Shown: positions 15,959-24,080 of the stretch, one piece after another
Position numbering within the stretch: position 1 is the first letter of the stretch
Layout: every line of letters begins with the position of its first letter
From: Promicromonospora sp. AC04
Lineage (GTDB): Bacteria; Actinomycetota; Actinomycetes; Actinomycetales; Cellulomonadaceae
Assembly: GCF_003058225.1 (NCBI RefSeq)
Contig: NZ_QBUG01000004.1
Span: 434,001-498,000 of the forward strand
DNA: 64,000 nucleotides
Reading direction: 5' to 3'
Position numbers and translations under genes: made by a program
Notes under the pieces: model-generated
Databases searched by the model: none
What the model was told of the DNA's origin: nothing
Seen by the model: only the letters and a program-made list of their open reading frames with translations

Positions 15959-16384
15959 TCAGTGCCCGGCCGCGGCCAGCAGGTCCCGCGACAGCGGCGC
16001 GAGGGGGTAGCTCGCTACCGGGTCCGCGGGGTCGATCCACACGAGCTCCTCGAGCTCCGCCCGGACGGCGATCTCCGCACCGGGTCGCAGGCGCACCCGG
16101 TACGCGTGCGCGTCGACGATGTGGTCGGGCTCGTTCGCGGCGGGCGCTCCGAACCGACCGAGGCTCTCGATGTCGGCGGGGTCGAGCCGCAGCCCGACCT
16201 CCTCCTCGAACTCCCGCAACAGCGCCGCCAGGGGTTCCTCGCCGGGCTCGATCTTGCCGCCCACCTGCATGAACGCCTGCGTTCCCCGCTTGCGGACGAG
16301 CAGATGCCGCCCGTCGGAGCGCTCCACGACGGCCGCGACGATCCGCAGCGTCGTGATCGGACCGATAGCGCTGCTCTCGCTCAT
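15959..16384 (-). CDS. NUDIX hydrolase
   Basis: A 141-residue Nudix protein. The Nudix box is complete: GKIEPGEEPLAALLREFEEEVGL at about 43-65 fits G-x5-E-x7-R-E-U-x-E-E-x-G-U. The domain begins ITTLRIVAAVVERSDGRHLLVRKRG, the MutT/NUDIX arrangement for nucleotide or sugar-nucleotide pyrophosphatases. It overlaps the dnaX stop by 4 nt and is thus translationally coupled to the clamp-loader gene, which hints at nucleotide-pool sanitation, though that is only positional evidence. Confidence 0.9.
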   Translation of the reverse strand: MSESSAIGPITTLRIVAAVVERSDGRHLLVRKRGTQAFMQVGGKIEPGEEPLAALLREFEEEVGLRLDPADIESLGRFGAPAANEPDHIVDAHAYRVRLRPGAEIAVRAELEELVWIDPADPVASYPLAPLSRDLLAAAGH

Positions 16385-19020
16385 GGCTGCTCCACGATCT
16401 CGTCGATCACCGTGCCGCCCAGCACCTGCACCACGAGCGATACGCCGACCAGCCCGGCCGACGTGATGTCCGGGTCGTCGGCGGACGGCTCGTCGTAGAA
16501 GTCCGGCCCCTCGTCCCGCGACGCCGCTCCGGACGTGCTCGCCGAGGCGCCCTTCCGCTGCTCGGTGGAGGCACCGTTCGCCGCCCGAGCCCGGCGTTCG
16601 TTCGCCTGCCGGAGCGCCTCCCGGGCGCTGCCCGCACCCGACACCGGAGCTCCGCCGGGGGGCGGGGCCTGGTCCTCGTAGACCGGCTCGGGCTCCGGCA
16701 TGTCGTAGTCCGAGGGAGGCTCGGTAGTGCTGGCACCCGAGAGCCAGGCCTCGTCGGCCGCGCTCGACGCCGACGGCGGGCTGGCAGCAGGCCGAGACGG
16801 CGCAGGGCGGCCGGCCTCGGGGCCGGACGGCTCGGGCCGGGACGGTTCAGGGCGCTCGGCGACCGCAACGCTCCCCTGGGCCGACGCTCTGGCCAGCCCT
16901 GGCCGTTCGCCTGAGGCCGAGCCGTTCGCCGCACTCATCCCGGTGTTGCTCGCCACGGAGGCCGCGCCGCCGCCCGGTGCGGGCACGTCGGGCCAGTCCG
17001 GCTCCGGAGCGGCAGCGGGTGCAGGGGCCTCGCGTCGCGGCTCACCCGACGACGGCGTCGGACCGGAACCGCCGCCCGACGGGCCGCCGCCCGACGCGCC
17101 CCCACCACCTGCGGGTCCGCCGTCGGAGACGCCGCCGGACGTGCCGCCCCCGCCGGGCGGGCCCTCGTCAAGCGTCGCCTCGACCCGGATACGGATGCCG
17201 AGCGTCTGATAGACCGCTTCCTCCACAGCGCTCGTGTGCCGCGTGTTCGAGAACGCGCGGGCCAGGCCGGGGGCCGCGAAGCCGAGCTTCAGCGTGCCGC
17301 CATCAAGGGCCACGACCTGCGCGTTCGGACCGACGAGCGACCACGTCACGCGAGCAGCGGCGAGAGCGCCGAGCACCTCTGGCCAGCGTCGCCGGACGGT
17401 CTCCGTCGTGATGCCGGGCTCGGCACCCTCGCTCGCGGCCGGAGCGGCCGCCGACGCGGGTGCCGGCTCGGGAGCGGTCGGCGCTGGGGCCGGCTCGGGA
17501 GCGGTCAGTGTTGGTGCCGGCGTCGCGGGAGCGGACTGCACGGGAGCGGCCGGCGTGGATGCCCGCTCGAACTCCGGAGCAGCGGGCTCCGCCTCGGCAG
17601 GCGCCACGGGCGCCGACGCGGCCTCCGCGATCGGCTCCGGTGCCGGTGCCGGTGCCGGTGCCGGTGCCGGAGCGGGCTGCGGGGTCGGCGTCGGCTGCCC
17701 GGGCTCGCTCCTCTTCTTGCGCGCGTCGAGCACCGCCCGCGCGGCCGCAGATCCGGCGAGCCCGCCCGTCGTCGGTTCCTGAGCCGGCCCACGATCCGGT
17801 GCGGCGGCTGCGCCGCCCCCGCCCGACACCGCAGGCGCGCCCGAGGCAACGATGCCGCCCCGTTCGAGCCTGTCGATGCGTGCGGCGAGGCCCGCGGCGC
17901 CGTCGTCCGCCCCGGGCAGGAGCAGGCGGGCGCACAGGAGCTCCAAGTGAAGGCGCGGCGACGTCGCGCCGGTCATCTCGGTGAGGGCGACGTTCACGAG
18001 GTCCGCCGCCCGGGAGAGTTCCGCCACCCCGAGCCGACCGGCCTGGGTGCGCATGCGCTCGAGCTGGTCGGTGGGGATGCCTCGCAGCACGGCCTCGGCG
18101 GCGTCGCCAGAGACCCCGATGACGATGAGGTCGCGCAGGCGTTCGAGGACGTCCTCGACGAACCGGCGCGGCTCGTGACCCGTCGCGATGATCTGGTCCA
18201 CGACCCGGAAGATCGAGCCGCCGTCGCGCGCGGCGAGCGCGTCCACGACGTCGTCCAGGAGGGTCGCGTGCGTGAAGCCGAGCAGGCCGACCGCGAGGTC
18301 GTAGTCCACCGTGCCGCCGGTGGCGCCGGCGATGAGCTGGTCCAGCACCGAGAGGGAGTCACGCACCGAGCCGCCGCCAGCCCGCGTGACCAGCGGGAGC
18401 ACACCGCCGCCCACCTCGATCCCCTCGGCGCTGCTGAGCTGCTCGAGGTACGGGGACAGCACGTCCGGCGGCACGAGCCGGAACGGGTAGTGGTGCGTAC
18501 GCGACCGGATGGTGCCGATCACCTTGTCCGGCTCCGTTGTCGCGAAGATGAACTTGATGTGCGGCGGTGGCTCCTCGACGATCTTCAGCAGCGCGTTGAA
18601 GCCCTGCGGCGTCACCATGTGCGCCTCGTCGAGGATGAAGATCTTGTACCGGTCGCGGGCCGGGGCAAACGTCGCCCGTTCGCGCAGGTCACGCGCGTCG
18701 TCGACACCGTTGTGCGACGCCGCGTCGATCTCCACCACGTCGAGCGACCCGCTACCGCCGCGCGCCAGCTCGACGCACGACGGGCACTCGCCGCACGGCG
18801 TGTCGACCGGGGACTCGGGCGTGTTCTTTGCGCAGTTCAACGTGCGCGCGAGGATCCGGGCCGACGTCGTCTTGCCACAGCCCCGGGGACCGCTGAAGAG
18901 ATAGGCGTGATTCACCCGCCCGCTGCGCAGGGCCTGCATGAGGGGGCCCGTGACGTGGTCTTGGCCGATCACCTCGGCAAACGTCTCGGGCCGGTAGCGG
19001 CGATACAGGGCGGTGGTCAC
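16381..19020 (-). CDS. dnaX: DNA polymerase III subunits gamma and tau
   Basis: An 879-residue clamp-loader ATPase. From the GTG at 19020 the protein starts VTTALYRRYRPETFAEVIGQ. It then carries Walker A GPRGCGKTTSARI near 41, a zinc module CGECPSC near 72, the DEAH-like ILDEAHMVTPQGF and the sensor segment GGSVRDSLSVLDQL. Past residue 380 a roughly 170-residue Ala/Pro/Gly-rich linker contains GGTGCC hexamer repeats. A structured domain near 545-640 follows, then a second low-complexity segment and a conserved tail. No slippery A-run for gamma production is seen. recR, its usual neighbour, lies 12 kb away in opposite orientation. Confidence 0.96.
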   Translation of the reverse strand: MTTALYRRYRPETFAEVIGQDHVTGPLMQALRSGRVNHAYLFSGPRGCGKTTSARILARTLNCAKNTPESPVDTPCGECPSCVELARGGSGSLDVVEIDAASHNGVDDARDLRERATFAPARDRYKIFILDEAHMVTPQGFNALLKIVEEPPPHIKFIFATTEPDKVIGTIRSRTHHYPFRLVPPDVLSPYLEQLSSAEGIEVGGGVLPLVTRAGGGSVRDSLSVLDQLIAGATGGTVDYDLAVGLLGFTHATLLDDVVDALAARDGGSIFRVVDQIIATGHEPRRFVEDVLERLRDLIVIGVSGDAAEAVLRGIPTDQLERMRTQAGRLGVAELSRAADLVNVALTEMTGATSPRLHLELLCARLLLPGADDGAAGLAARIDRLERGGIVASGAPAVSGGGGAAAAPDRGPAQEPTTGGLAGSAAARAVLDARKKRSEPGQPTPTPQPAPAPAPAPAPAPEPIAEAASAPVAPAEAEPAAPEFERASTPAAPVQSAPATPAPTLTAPEPAPAPTAPEPAPASAAAPAASEGAEPGITTETVRRRWPEVLGALAAARVTWSLVGPNAQVVALDGGTLKLGFAAPGLARAFSNTRHTSAVEEAVYQTLGIRIRVEATLDEGPPGGGGTSGGVSDGGPAGGGGASGGGPSGGGSGPTPSSGEPRREAPAPAAAPEPDWPDVPAPGGGAASVASNTGMSAANGSASGERPGLARASAQGSVAVAERPEPSRPEPSGPEAGRPAPSRPAASPPSASSAADEAWLSGASTTEPPSDYDMPEPEPVYEDQAPPPGGAPVSGAGSAREALRQANERRARAANGASTEQRKGASASTSGAASRDEGPDFYDEPSADDPDITSAGLVGVSLVVQVLGGTVIDEIVEQP
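17639..17669 (-). repeat. Hexanucleotide tandem repeat inside dnaX
   Basis: Five head-to-tail copies of GGTGCC, flanked by near copies, encode an Ala-Pro dipeptide run in the tau linker. Slippage by whole units would keep the frame, so length polymorphism between strains is plausible. Confidence 0.7.
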
Positions 19021-19100
19021 GCCAGCAACGATAGACGCCGCCACCGACACTGACGACGTGGCCGTCCACAGGACGTCGTCCTCGCCGCAGAGGCCGACCG

Positions 19101-19463
19101 CTACGGCCTGGCCCCGGCGCCGCCGTCGAACGCCTGAGCCTGCCGCCGCACGCGCAGCTTCATCACCAGACCGGGGATGCCGACGGCGAGCAGGACCGGG
19201 ATCGCCGCGACGATCCCGAACCAGATGAAGATGGCGAGGTAGCCGAGGGCACCGCTACCTCCGCCCGCGTCCGCCTGCGCAAGGAGGACAAAGCTCGCCA
19301 CGAACCCGACCACCACAAGGGCGGCGATGACTGCCGCGACCCAGACGAGGATGTTGGCCCATCGCCGGTATCCGGCGCTGACCGCAGGGGCTTGCGGTGC
19401 CACGTACGCCTGCGGCGCACCGGGCGTCCGGGCGGGGTAAGGGGCTGGTTGCTGGTCCGACAT
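19101..19463 (-). CDS. Small two-helix membrane protein, function unknown
   Basis: A 120-residue protein starting MSDQQPAPYPARTPGAPQ. A Pro/Ala-rich cytoplasmic N-terminus of about 35 residues is followed by two hydrophobic segments (about 42-64 and 75-100) and a short basic tail. It resembles the many actinobacterial proline-rich two-helix proteins that carry no assigned function. It lies between dnaX and metI on the same strand, with clear gaps on both sides, so it is probably its own unit. Confidence 0.7.
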   Translation of the reverse strand: MSDQQPAPYPARTPGAPQAYVAPQAPAVSAGYRRWANILVWVAAVIAALVVVGFVASFVLLAQADAGGGSGALGYLAIFIWFGIVAAIPVLLAVGIPGLVMKLRVRRQAQAFDGGAGARP

Positions 19464-19481
19464 GGGCCTCACTCTCGCACG

Positions 19482-20144
19482 TCAGCGCCGCAGCGCCCGC
19501 CGCGCCAGGCCGTTCCCGAGCCACTGCACTGCCTGGACGATCAGCACGATGATCACCACCACGACGGCGGTCACAGCCCAGTCGTACTGCCGGTAGCCGT
19601 AGACGATCGCGAAGTCACCCAGCCCGCCGGCACCCAGGTACCCGCCGATCGCGGACATGTCGAGCACGCCCACGAACAGGAAGGTGTACCCGAGGATCAG
19701 GGGCGCGAGCGCCTCGGGGACCAGCACGGTGCGCACGATCCGCAGGGGCGACGCCCCCATGGCCCGTGCCGCCTCGACCACACCGGGGTCGATCGAGACG
19801 AGGTTCTGCTCCACCAGCCGGGCGAAGACGAACGTCGCCATGATGCACATCGCGAACGTGAACGCCTCGATCCCGATCGTCGAACCGATGACGGCGCGGG
19901 TCAGCGGCCCGAGTGCCACCAGGAAGATGATGAACGGGATGGGCCGCACGATGTTCACCGCGAGGTTCAGCACGGCAAACACGAACCGGTGCTGCAGCAG
20001 GTTGCCCGGCCGCGTCAGGTACAGCCCGAGCCCGAGCGCCAGGCCCAGGAAGCCGCCCACCAGCAGGGCGATCAGCACCATGTAGGCCGTCTGGCCCGCC
20101 GCCTCCCAGAGCAGCGGCGTCAGCCGCTCCCAGTCCCCGCTCAT
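19482..20144 (-). CDS. metI: Methionine ABC transporter permease MetI
   Basis: A 220-residue permease with five hydrophobic segments. The EAA loop is visible as VEAARAMGASPLRIVRTVLVPEALAPLILG at about 127-156, which docks on MetN. The segment NIVRPIPFIIFLVALGPLTR is characteristic of MetI. It overlaps metN by 4 nt (ATGA) and forms the classic metQ-metN-metI operon, transcribed from high to low coordinates. It imports D- and L-methionine together with its partners at the cytoplasmic membrane. Confidence 0.95.
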   Translation of the reverse strand: MSGDWERLTPLLWEAAGQTAYMVLIALLVGGFLGLALGLGLYLTRPGNLLQHRFVFAVLNLAVNIVRPIPFIIFLVALGPLTRAVIGSTIGIEAFTFAMCIMATFVFARLVEQNLVSIDPGVVEAARAMGASPLRIVRTVLVPEALAPLILGYTFLFVGVLDMSAIGGYLGAGGLGDFAIVYGYRQYDWAVTAVVVVIIVLIVQAVQWLGNGLARRALRR

Positions 20145-21193
20145 GCGTCCGCCCTCCCGTGATCGTCCACCCAGGTCACGGCGCGCAGCGCCGCCACTGC
20201 GGCCTCCACCGCGGCCCCGTCGCCGACGAGCTCCACGGTCAGCGACCCGTACGGCCGCTCCGCGACCTCAGTGATTCCGCCGAACACGACCGTGCCGTCC
20301 ACACCGTGCTCGCGCAGCGTGCGCGTGAGCACGGCCGACGAGCCGGCCACCTCGTCCACGCCGACGGTCACGATGTGTCCGGCGTGCCGCGTGCGCAGGC
20401 GTGCCAGCACCTCCGGCGAGGGCCGGTCCCGCAGCGCGGTGGCGACGAAGCGCCTGGTCACGTCGTGCCCGGGCGCACTGAACACCTGGTAGGCCTCGCC
20501 CACCTCGACGACGTGACCCCGGTCCATCACCGCCACGCGGTGACAGATGGAGCGCACCACGTCCATCTCGTGCGTGATCACGACCACGGTGATCCCGAGC
20601 TCGCGGTTGACCCGCTGGAGCAGGTCCAGCACGTCGCGCGTGGTCTCGGGGTCCAGGGCCGACGTCGCCTCGTCCGCCAGCAGGATGCGCGGGTTCGTGG
20701 CGAGCGCCCGGGCGATGCCGACGCGCTGCTTCTGCCCGCCCGACAGCGTGGACGGATACACGCCCGCCTTGTCCGCCAGGCCGACGAAGTCCAGCAGCTC
20801 CGCGACCCGCGCGTCGCGCTTGGCCCGAGGCCAGCCCGCCACTTCTAGCGGGTAGGCGACGTTCCCCGAGACCGTCCGGGAGGAGAGCAGGTTGAACTGC
20901 TGGAACACCATCCCGATCCCGGCCCGGACCGGCCGCAGCCGCGCCTCGCTCAGCGAGCCGAGCGAGACGCCGTCGACCACGACGTCACCGCCGGTAGTGC
21001 GCTCGAGCGCGTTGATGAGCCGGACGAGGGTGGACTTGCCGGCACCCGACTGCCCGATGACGCCGAAGATCTCGCCCTCGCGGATGTCGAGGGTGACGTC
21101 GTCAACGGCGCGCACCTCGGCGCCTTTCCCCCGGCCCGGGAACACCTTGGTGGCACCCTCGAACCGGATGATGCCGCTGGTCGCCGCAGGCAT
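20141..21193 (-). CDS. metN: Methionine ABC transporter ATP-binding protein MetN
   Basis: A 350-residue ABC ATPase. Walker A is GQSGAGKST near 48, the signature LSGGQKQRVGIARAL near 148 and Walker B ILLADEATSALDPE near 168. The C-terminal 90 residues (from about HAGHIVTVGVDE) form the NIL domain that binds methionine for trans-inhibition in MetN. The start at 21193 overlaps the metQ stop by one base (TGATG), so translation is coupled. The presence of the NIL domain makes the methionine assignment firmer than for a generic ATPase. Confidence 0.95.
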   Translation of the reverse strand: MPAATSGIIRFEGATKVFPGRGKGAEVRAVDDVTLDIREGEIFGVIGQSGAGKSTLVRLINALERTTGGDVVVDGVSLGSLSEARLRPVRAGIGMVFQQFNLLSSRTVSGNVAYPLEVAGWPRAKRDARVAELLDFVGLADKAGVYPSTLSGGQKQRVGIARALATNPRILLADEATSALDPETTRDVLDLLQRVNRELGITVVVITHEMDVVRSICHRVAVMDRGHVVEVGEAYQVFSAPGHDVTRRFVATALRDRPSPEVLARLRTRHAGHIVTVGVDEVAGSSAVLTRTLREHGVDGTVVFGGITEVAERPYGSLTVELVGDGAAVEAAVAALRAVTWVDDHGRADA

Positions 21194-22080
21194 CAGGAGG
21201 CGTCCTCCTGGATGCCGGCCAGGATCTCCTGCAGCTCGGCGGCCGAGTTGTCCTTGATGACGCCGGTGCCGCCCGAGGCCTCGATCACGCCCTCCTCGAC
21301 CTCCGGGGAGTGGTAGATCTCGACGAGCTGCTGGAACACCTCGTTGTCGGCGTCGGCCCCGCGGGCCACCCACACGTTGATGTACGGCTCGGCGGCCGAG
21401 GCGTCCGGGTCGTCCGAGAAGATGGCGTCCTCGGAGGTCAGGTCGGCGTCGCCCACGAAGTCGTTGTTGATGATCGAGGCGTCGACGTCCTGCAGCGCGA
21501 GCGCCGTCTGGGCAGCGTCGACCGGGGTCACGGTGACCTTCGACTCGTCCTCCAGCACGTCGGCCGGCGTGGAGAACGCGCTGCCGCCGTCACGCAGGGC
21601 GATCAGGCCGGCCTCCTGCAGCACGAGCAGCGCGCGGGCCTGGTTCGTGTCGTCGTTGGGGATGGCGATCTCGCCGCCGTCGGGGATGTCCTCGACGCTG
21701 TCGTGCTTCAGCGAGTAGAGACCCAGCGGGTAGACGGCGGTCGCCGCGATCGGCGTGAGGTCGGACCCCGTGGCGGTGTTGTAGTTGGCGAGGAACTGCA
21801 GGTGCTGGAACTGGTTCAGGTCCAGGTCGCCGTCGGTCAGGCCCTGGTTGGGGAGCTGGTAGTCGCTGAAGTTCACCAGCTCGACGCTGATGCCCTCCTC
21901 CTCGGCCAGGTCGGTGAACGTGGTCCAGTAGTCGTCACCGGAGTTGACGACGCCGATGCGGACCGGGTCGTCGGCCGAGCCCGTGGCGGGCGTGATCTCG
22001 TCGGTGCCGCCGCAGGCGCTCAGCGCGAGGACGGCGGTGACGGCGAGGCCGGTGGTCAGGACGGAGGTGAAACGAGACAT
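21193..22080 (-). CDS. metQ: Methionine-binding lipoprotein MetQ (NlpA family)
   Basis: A 295-residue lipoprotein. The signal peptide MSRFTSVLTTGLAVTAVLALSACGG ends in an LSAC lipobox with the lipidated Cys near residue 23. The mature part has the NlpA pattern: VRIGVVNSGDDYWTTFTDLAEEEGI, LVNFSDYQLPNQGL, LDLNQFQHLQFL, LYSLKHDSVEDIPDG and AIPNDDTNQARAL. It is the substrate receptor of the metNI importer and the first gene of the operon. The 385-nt leader upstream shows no recognisable S-adenosylmethionine riboswitch, unlike many actinobacterial methionine genes. Confidence 0.95.
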   Translation of the reverse strand: MSRFTSVLTTGLAVTAVLALSACGGTDEITPATGSADDPVRIGVVNSGDDYWTTFTDLAEEEGISVELVNFSDYQLPNQGLTDGDLDLNQFQHLQFLANYNTATGSDLTPIAATAVYPLGLYSLKHDSVEDIPDGGEIAIPNDDTNQARALLVLQEAGLIALRDGGSAFSTPADVLEDESKVTVTPVDAAQTALALQDVDASIINNDFVGDADLTSEDAIFSDDPDASAAEPYINVWVARGADADNEVFQQLVEIYHSPEVEEGVIEASGGTGVIKDNSAAELQEILAGIQEDAS

Positions 22081-22465
22081 GGGTGGTCCTCTCGGGCGCA
22101 CGGGCGTGGGTCTGCCTGTGCTCAGGATGCGTGGGGCCGGCGTCTTGCGCAGGCCGGGGTGAAACGGCGGCGGGCCACGGCCATCAGCAACGTGGCGAGC
22201 TCGGGACTGGTGCGGTGCGGCCCTCAGCGGACCGCGGGAACGTGCGGCGCTCTCAGCGCTCGCGCATTCGCCCGCCACGCACGCGGCCGCTACACATGGC
22301 GTCGCGACAGATGCGCGACGTCGTGGCGGCGGTCCAGGTGCGGGTCATACGGACATCGTGCGTCACTGCACAACGTCGGGGCGAATCCCCTCGGGGTAAA
22401 TCCCACGATGCGGACGAAAACCTGTCCACATCGTGGCGCACCCGCGGAAACGCGGGAAAAATAAA
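22081..22465 (-). other. Long leader/intergenic region between the SRP RNA and metQ
   Basis: 385 nt without a convincing gene. The only clear structure is a 13-bp hairpin with one G-U pair at 22403-22436 (8-nt loop GAAAACCT), closer to the SRP RNA than to metQ. I looked for SAM-I, SAM-II and SAM-IV motifs and did not see their conserved cores. A 20-codon frame at 22122-22184 has no ribosome-binding site. Confidence 0.5.
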
Positions 22466-22560
22466 GGACCCCCCGCACACCCACCAGAGCTCACTTACCC
22501 TTGCTGCCTTCCGGCCCTGGGGGAGTTCGGCGAGGTGGTGCCGCACGAGGGGTCTGACCT
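22466..22560 (-). ncRNA. ffs: Signal recognition particle RNA, small bacterial (4.5S) type
   Basis: On the minus strand the core GGCCGGAAGGCAGCAAGGGTAA matches domain IV of SRP RNA, which binds Ffh: the symmetric loop (GGAAGG/CAGCAAGG) is complete. The ends pair as GACCCC with GGGGTC, giving a 95-nt hairpin. A T-rich run (TTTATTTTT) follows the 3' end and serves as terminator. With Ffh it targets nascent membrane and secreted proteins. End positions are approximate by a few nucleotides. Confidence 0.94.
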
Positions 22561-22646
22561 CAGCCTAACCGATCCCGGCGGCCCGGCCGAACCGCATCGA
22601 GCCCGCTGTACGCGACCTCACAGCCCCGGCCTCGGATTCCGATTCG

Positions 22647-22673
22647 TTGTCCGAGCACGCCGTCCGGTATCCT
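22647..22673 (+). promoter_or_regulatory. Possible promoter of tRNA-Ser(GGA)
   Basis: TTGTCC at 22647-22652 and TATCCT at 22668-22673 resemble -35 and -10 boxes, although the 15-nt spacer is short. They lie about 60 nt upstream of the tRNA. The assignment is weak. Confidence 0.3.
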
Positions 22674-22731
22674 CGTCAGGCCGCGCCAGACTTCGGTCCA
22701 GTGGCCGCGCGCCCGCCGTGGCGGAGCGCGA

Positions 22732-22816
22732 GGAGGATTCGCCTAGTGGCCTATGGCGCACGCTTGGAAAGCGTGTTGGGTTAACGCCCTCGGGGGTTCG
22801 AATCCCCCATCCTCCG
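22732..22816 (+). tRNA. tRNA-Ser, anticodon GGA
   Basis: An 85-nt tRNA with acceptor stem GGAGGAT/ATCCTCC, discriminator G, a long variable arm typical of serine tRNA and the T-arm GGGGGTTCGAATCCCCC. The anticodon loop TTGGAAA places GGA at 22766-22768, reading UCC/UCU serine codons. The terminal CCA is not encoded. Confidence 0.97.
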
Positions 22817-22824
22817 CAGCCTGC

Positions 22825-22866
22825 GAAGGCCCGGAACCGTTGGAATTACAACGGTTCCGGGCCTTC
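22825..22866. terminator. Strong bidirectional hairpin after tRNA-Ser
   Basis: A perfect 18-bp stem (22825-22842 with 22849-22866) around the 6-nt loop GAATTA lies between the tRNA and the convergent MarR gene ending at 22891. It very likely ends both transcripts. Confidence 0.8.
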
Positions 22867-22890
22867 GGTCGTTGACCAGCAGATGCCTGC

Positions 22891-23406
22891 TCAGGACTCT
22901 TTCGCGTCGCCCGGCTCGTCGTAGCGCCGGTAGCCCGCCGCCATCGGCCCGGGCAGGTCGACGCTCGCCAGGATGGCGTCGCTGATCGCGGCGAGCTGCT
23001 CGATCTGCTCCGGGGTGAGCACGTCGATGACGTGTCGCCGAACCGTCGCCACGTGACCCGGCGCCGCGGCCTCCATCTTCGCCCAGCCGCTCTCCGTGAG
23101 CCGCGCGTTGATCGCCCTGCCGTCCCCTGGGCAGGGGAGCCGCTCGACGAGCCCCCGGTCCTCCAGGCGCTGCACGACGTGCGAGAGCCGCGACAGCGTC
23201 GCGTTCGTCGCCCCGGCCAGCTCGGCCATCCGCAGGGTCCGGCCGGGCGTCTCGGACAGCACCGCCATGACGAAGTACTCGAAGTGCGTGACGCCGGAGT
23301 CGCGGCGCAGCTGGCCGTCGAACACCCCGGGGAGCAGTTCGAGCACCGCGACGAAGCGGACCCACGCCGCCATCTGGCGACGGTCGAGCCACGGGGTGTC
23401 ATTCAC
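22891..23406 (-). CDS. MarR-family transcriptional regulator
   Basis: A 171-residue MarR protein with the winged-helix core at about 45-115: HFEYFVMAVLSETPGRTLRMAELAGATNATLSRLSHVVQRLEDRGLVERLPCPGDGRAINARLTESG. It is divergent from a doxX gene, and a 13-bp inverted repeat lies between them, so it probably represses doxX and itself. The start is GTG at 23406; no strong ribosome-binding site is visible, so it may be leaderless. No redox cysteine pair is evident, so the signal is unknown. Confidence 0.87.
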   Translation of the reverse strand: MNDTPWLDRRQMAAWVRFVAVLELLPGVFDGQLRRDSGVTHFEYFVMAVLSETPGRTLRMAELAGATNATLSRLSHVVQRLEDRGLVERLPCPGDGRAINARLTESGWAKMEAAAPGHVATVRRHVIDVLTPEQIEQLAAISDAILASVDLPGPMAAGYRRYDEPGDAKES

Positions 23407-23428
23407 CGGAGCAGGTTCTCACGCGATG

Positions 23429-23482
23429 GTTGTCGCTTCAATTCACCCCGTGCTAGCGTGCCGCGAAAGTTGAAGCGACAAC
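23429..23482. promoter_or_regulatory. Operator-like inverted repeat between marR and doxX
   Basis: GTTGTCGCTTCAA at 23429-23441 and its exact complement TTGAAGCGACAAC at 23470-23482 are 28 nt apart. Each is followed by a copy of (A/G)ATTCACCCC. The arrangement fits two binding sites of the MarR dimer flanking the divergent promoters. Confidence 0.65.
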
Positions 23483-23538
23483 TTGATTCACCCCCTCAGC
23501 CCACCCGACCTGCCAGAACAAGCACAGGGAGTTCTCCC

Positions 23539-23985
23539 ATGAAGTTTCCGTGGACCAGGGACCTTGCAGTACTCATCGCCCGCGTCGCGATCGGAGTCGT
23601 GCTCATCGCGCACGGCGCCCAGAAGTTCTTCACCTTCGGGATCGCCGGGACCATCGACTCCTTCGCCGGGATGGGCGTCCCCGTCCCGCAGGCCGCCGCG
23701 CTGTTCGCGGCGGTGGTCGAGCTGGTCGGCGGCGCCGCGCTGATCCTCGGCGCCGCGACCCCCGTCGTCGGCCTCCTGGTGGTGCTGAACATGCTCGGGG
23801 CGTTCGCGCTCGTGCACCTCGGCAACGGCGTGTTCGTCGACCAGGGCGGCTTCGAGCTGGTGGCCGCGCTCGGCGCCGGCGCCCTCGTCCTGGCGGCCAC
23901 CGGTCCCGGCGCGTGGAGCGTCGACCACCTGGTGGGCCGCGCGGTGGCGTCGCGTCGCGAGGTCGCCGCGCCGTCGGCGATCTGA
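23539..23985 (+). CDS. DoxX family membrane protein
   Basis: A 148-residue DoxX protein with four hydrophobic segments. The first, LIARVAIGVVLIAHGAQKFF, carries the family signature (A-R-x2-x-G-x4-x-H-G-x-x-K-F), followed by GMGVPVPQAAALFAAVVELVGGAALILG. In mycobacteria a DoxX protein works with superoxide dismutase and a rhodanese in thiol stress; whether that holds here is unknown. It is controlled, by position, by the divergent MarR gene. Its 3' end faces a symmetric palindromic repeat element. Confidence 0.88.
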   Translation: MKFPWTRDLAVLIARVAIGVVLIAHGAQKFFTFGIAGTIDSFAGMGVPVPQAAALFAAVVELVGGAALILGAATPVVGLLVVLNMLGAFALVHLGNGVFVDQGGFELVAALGAGALVLAATGPGAWSVDHLVGRAVASRREVAAPSAI

Positions 23986-24080
23986 GCCGTCCCGGCAGCC
24001 AACACAGCACCATCGCGGGCCTCTCGTCGTTGTCGGACGGCGAGGGGCCTGCGGTCCAGGCGCTGCTCAAGCTCTGACCT

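Noticed and set aside
16381-19020. Programmed frameshift site for the gamma subunit in dnaX
   Set aside because: No A-rich slippery sequence with a following stem was found in the linker region; production of gamma cannot be claimed.
22122-22184. A 20-codon frame (MAVARRRFTPACARRRPHAS) upstream of metQ as a leader peptide
   Set aside because: No ribosome-binding site, no methionine-rich stretch and no attenuator hairpin after it.
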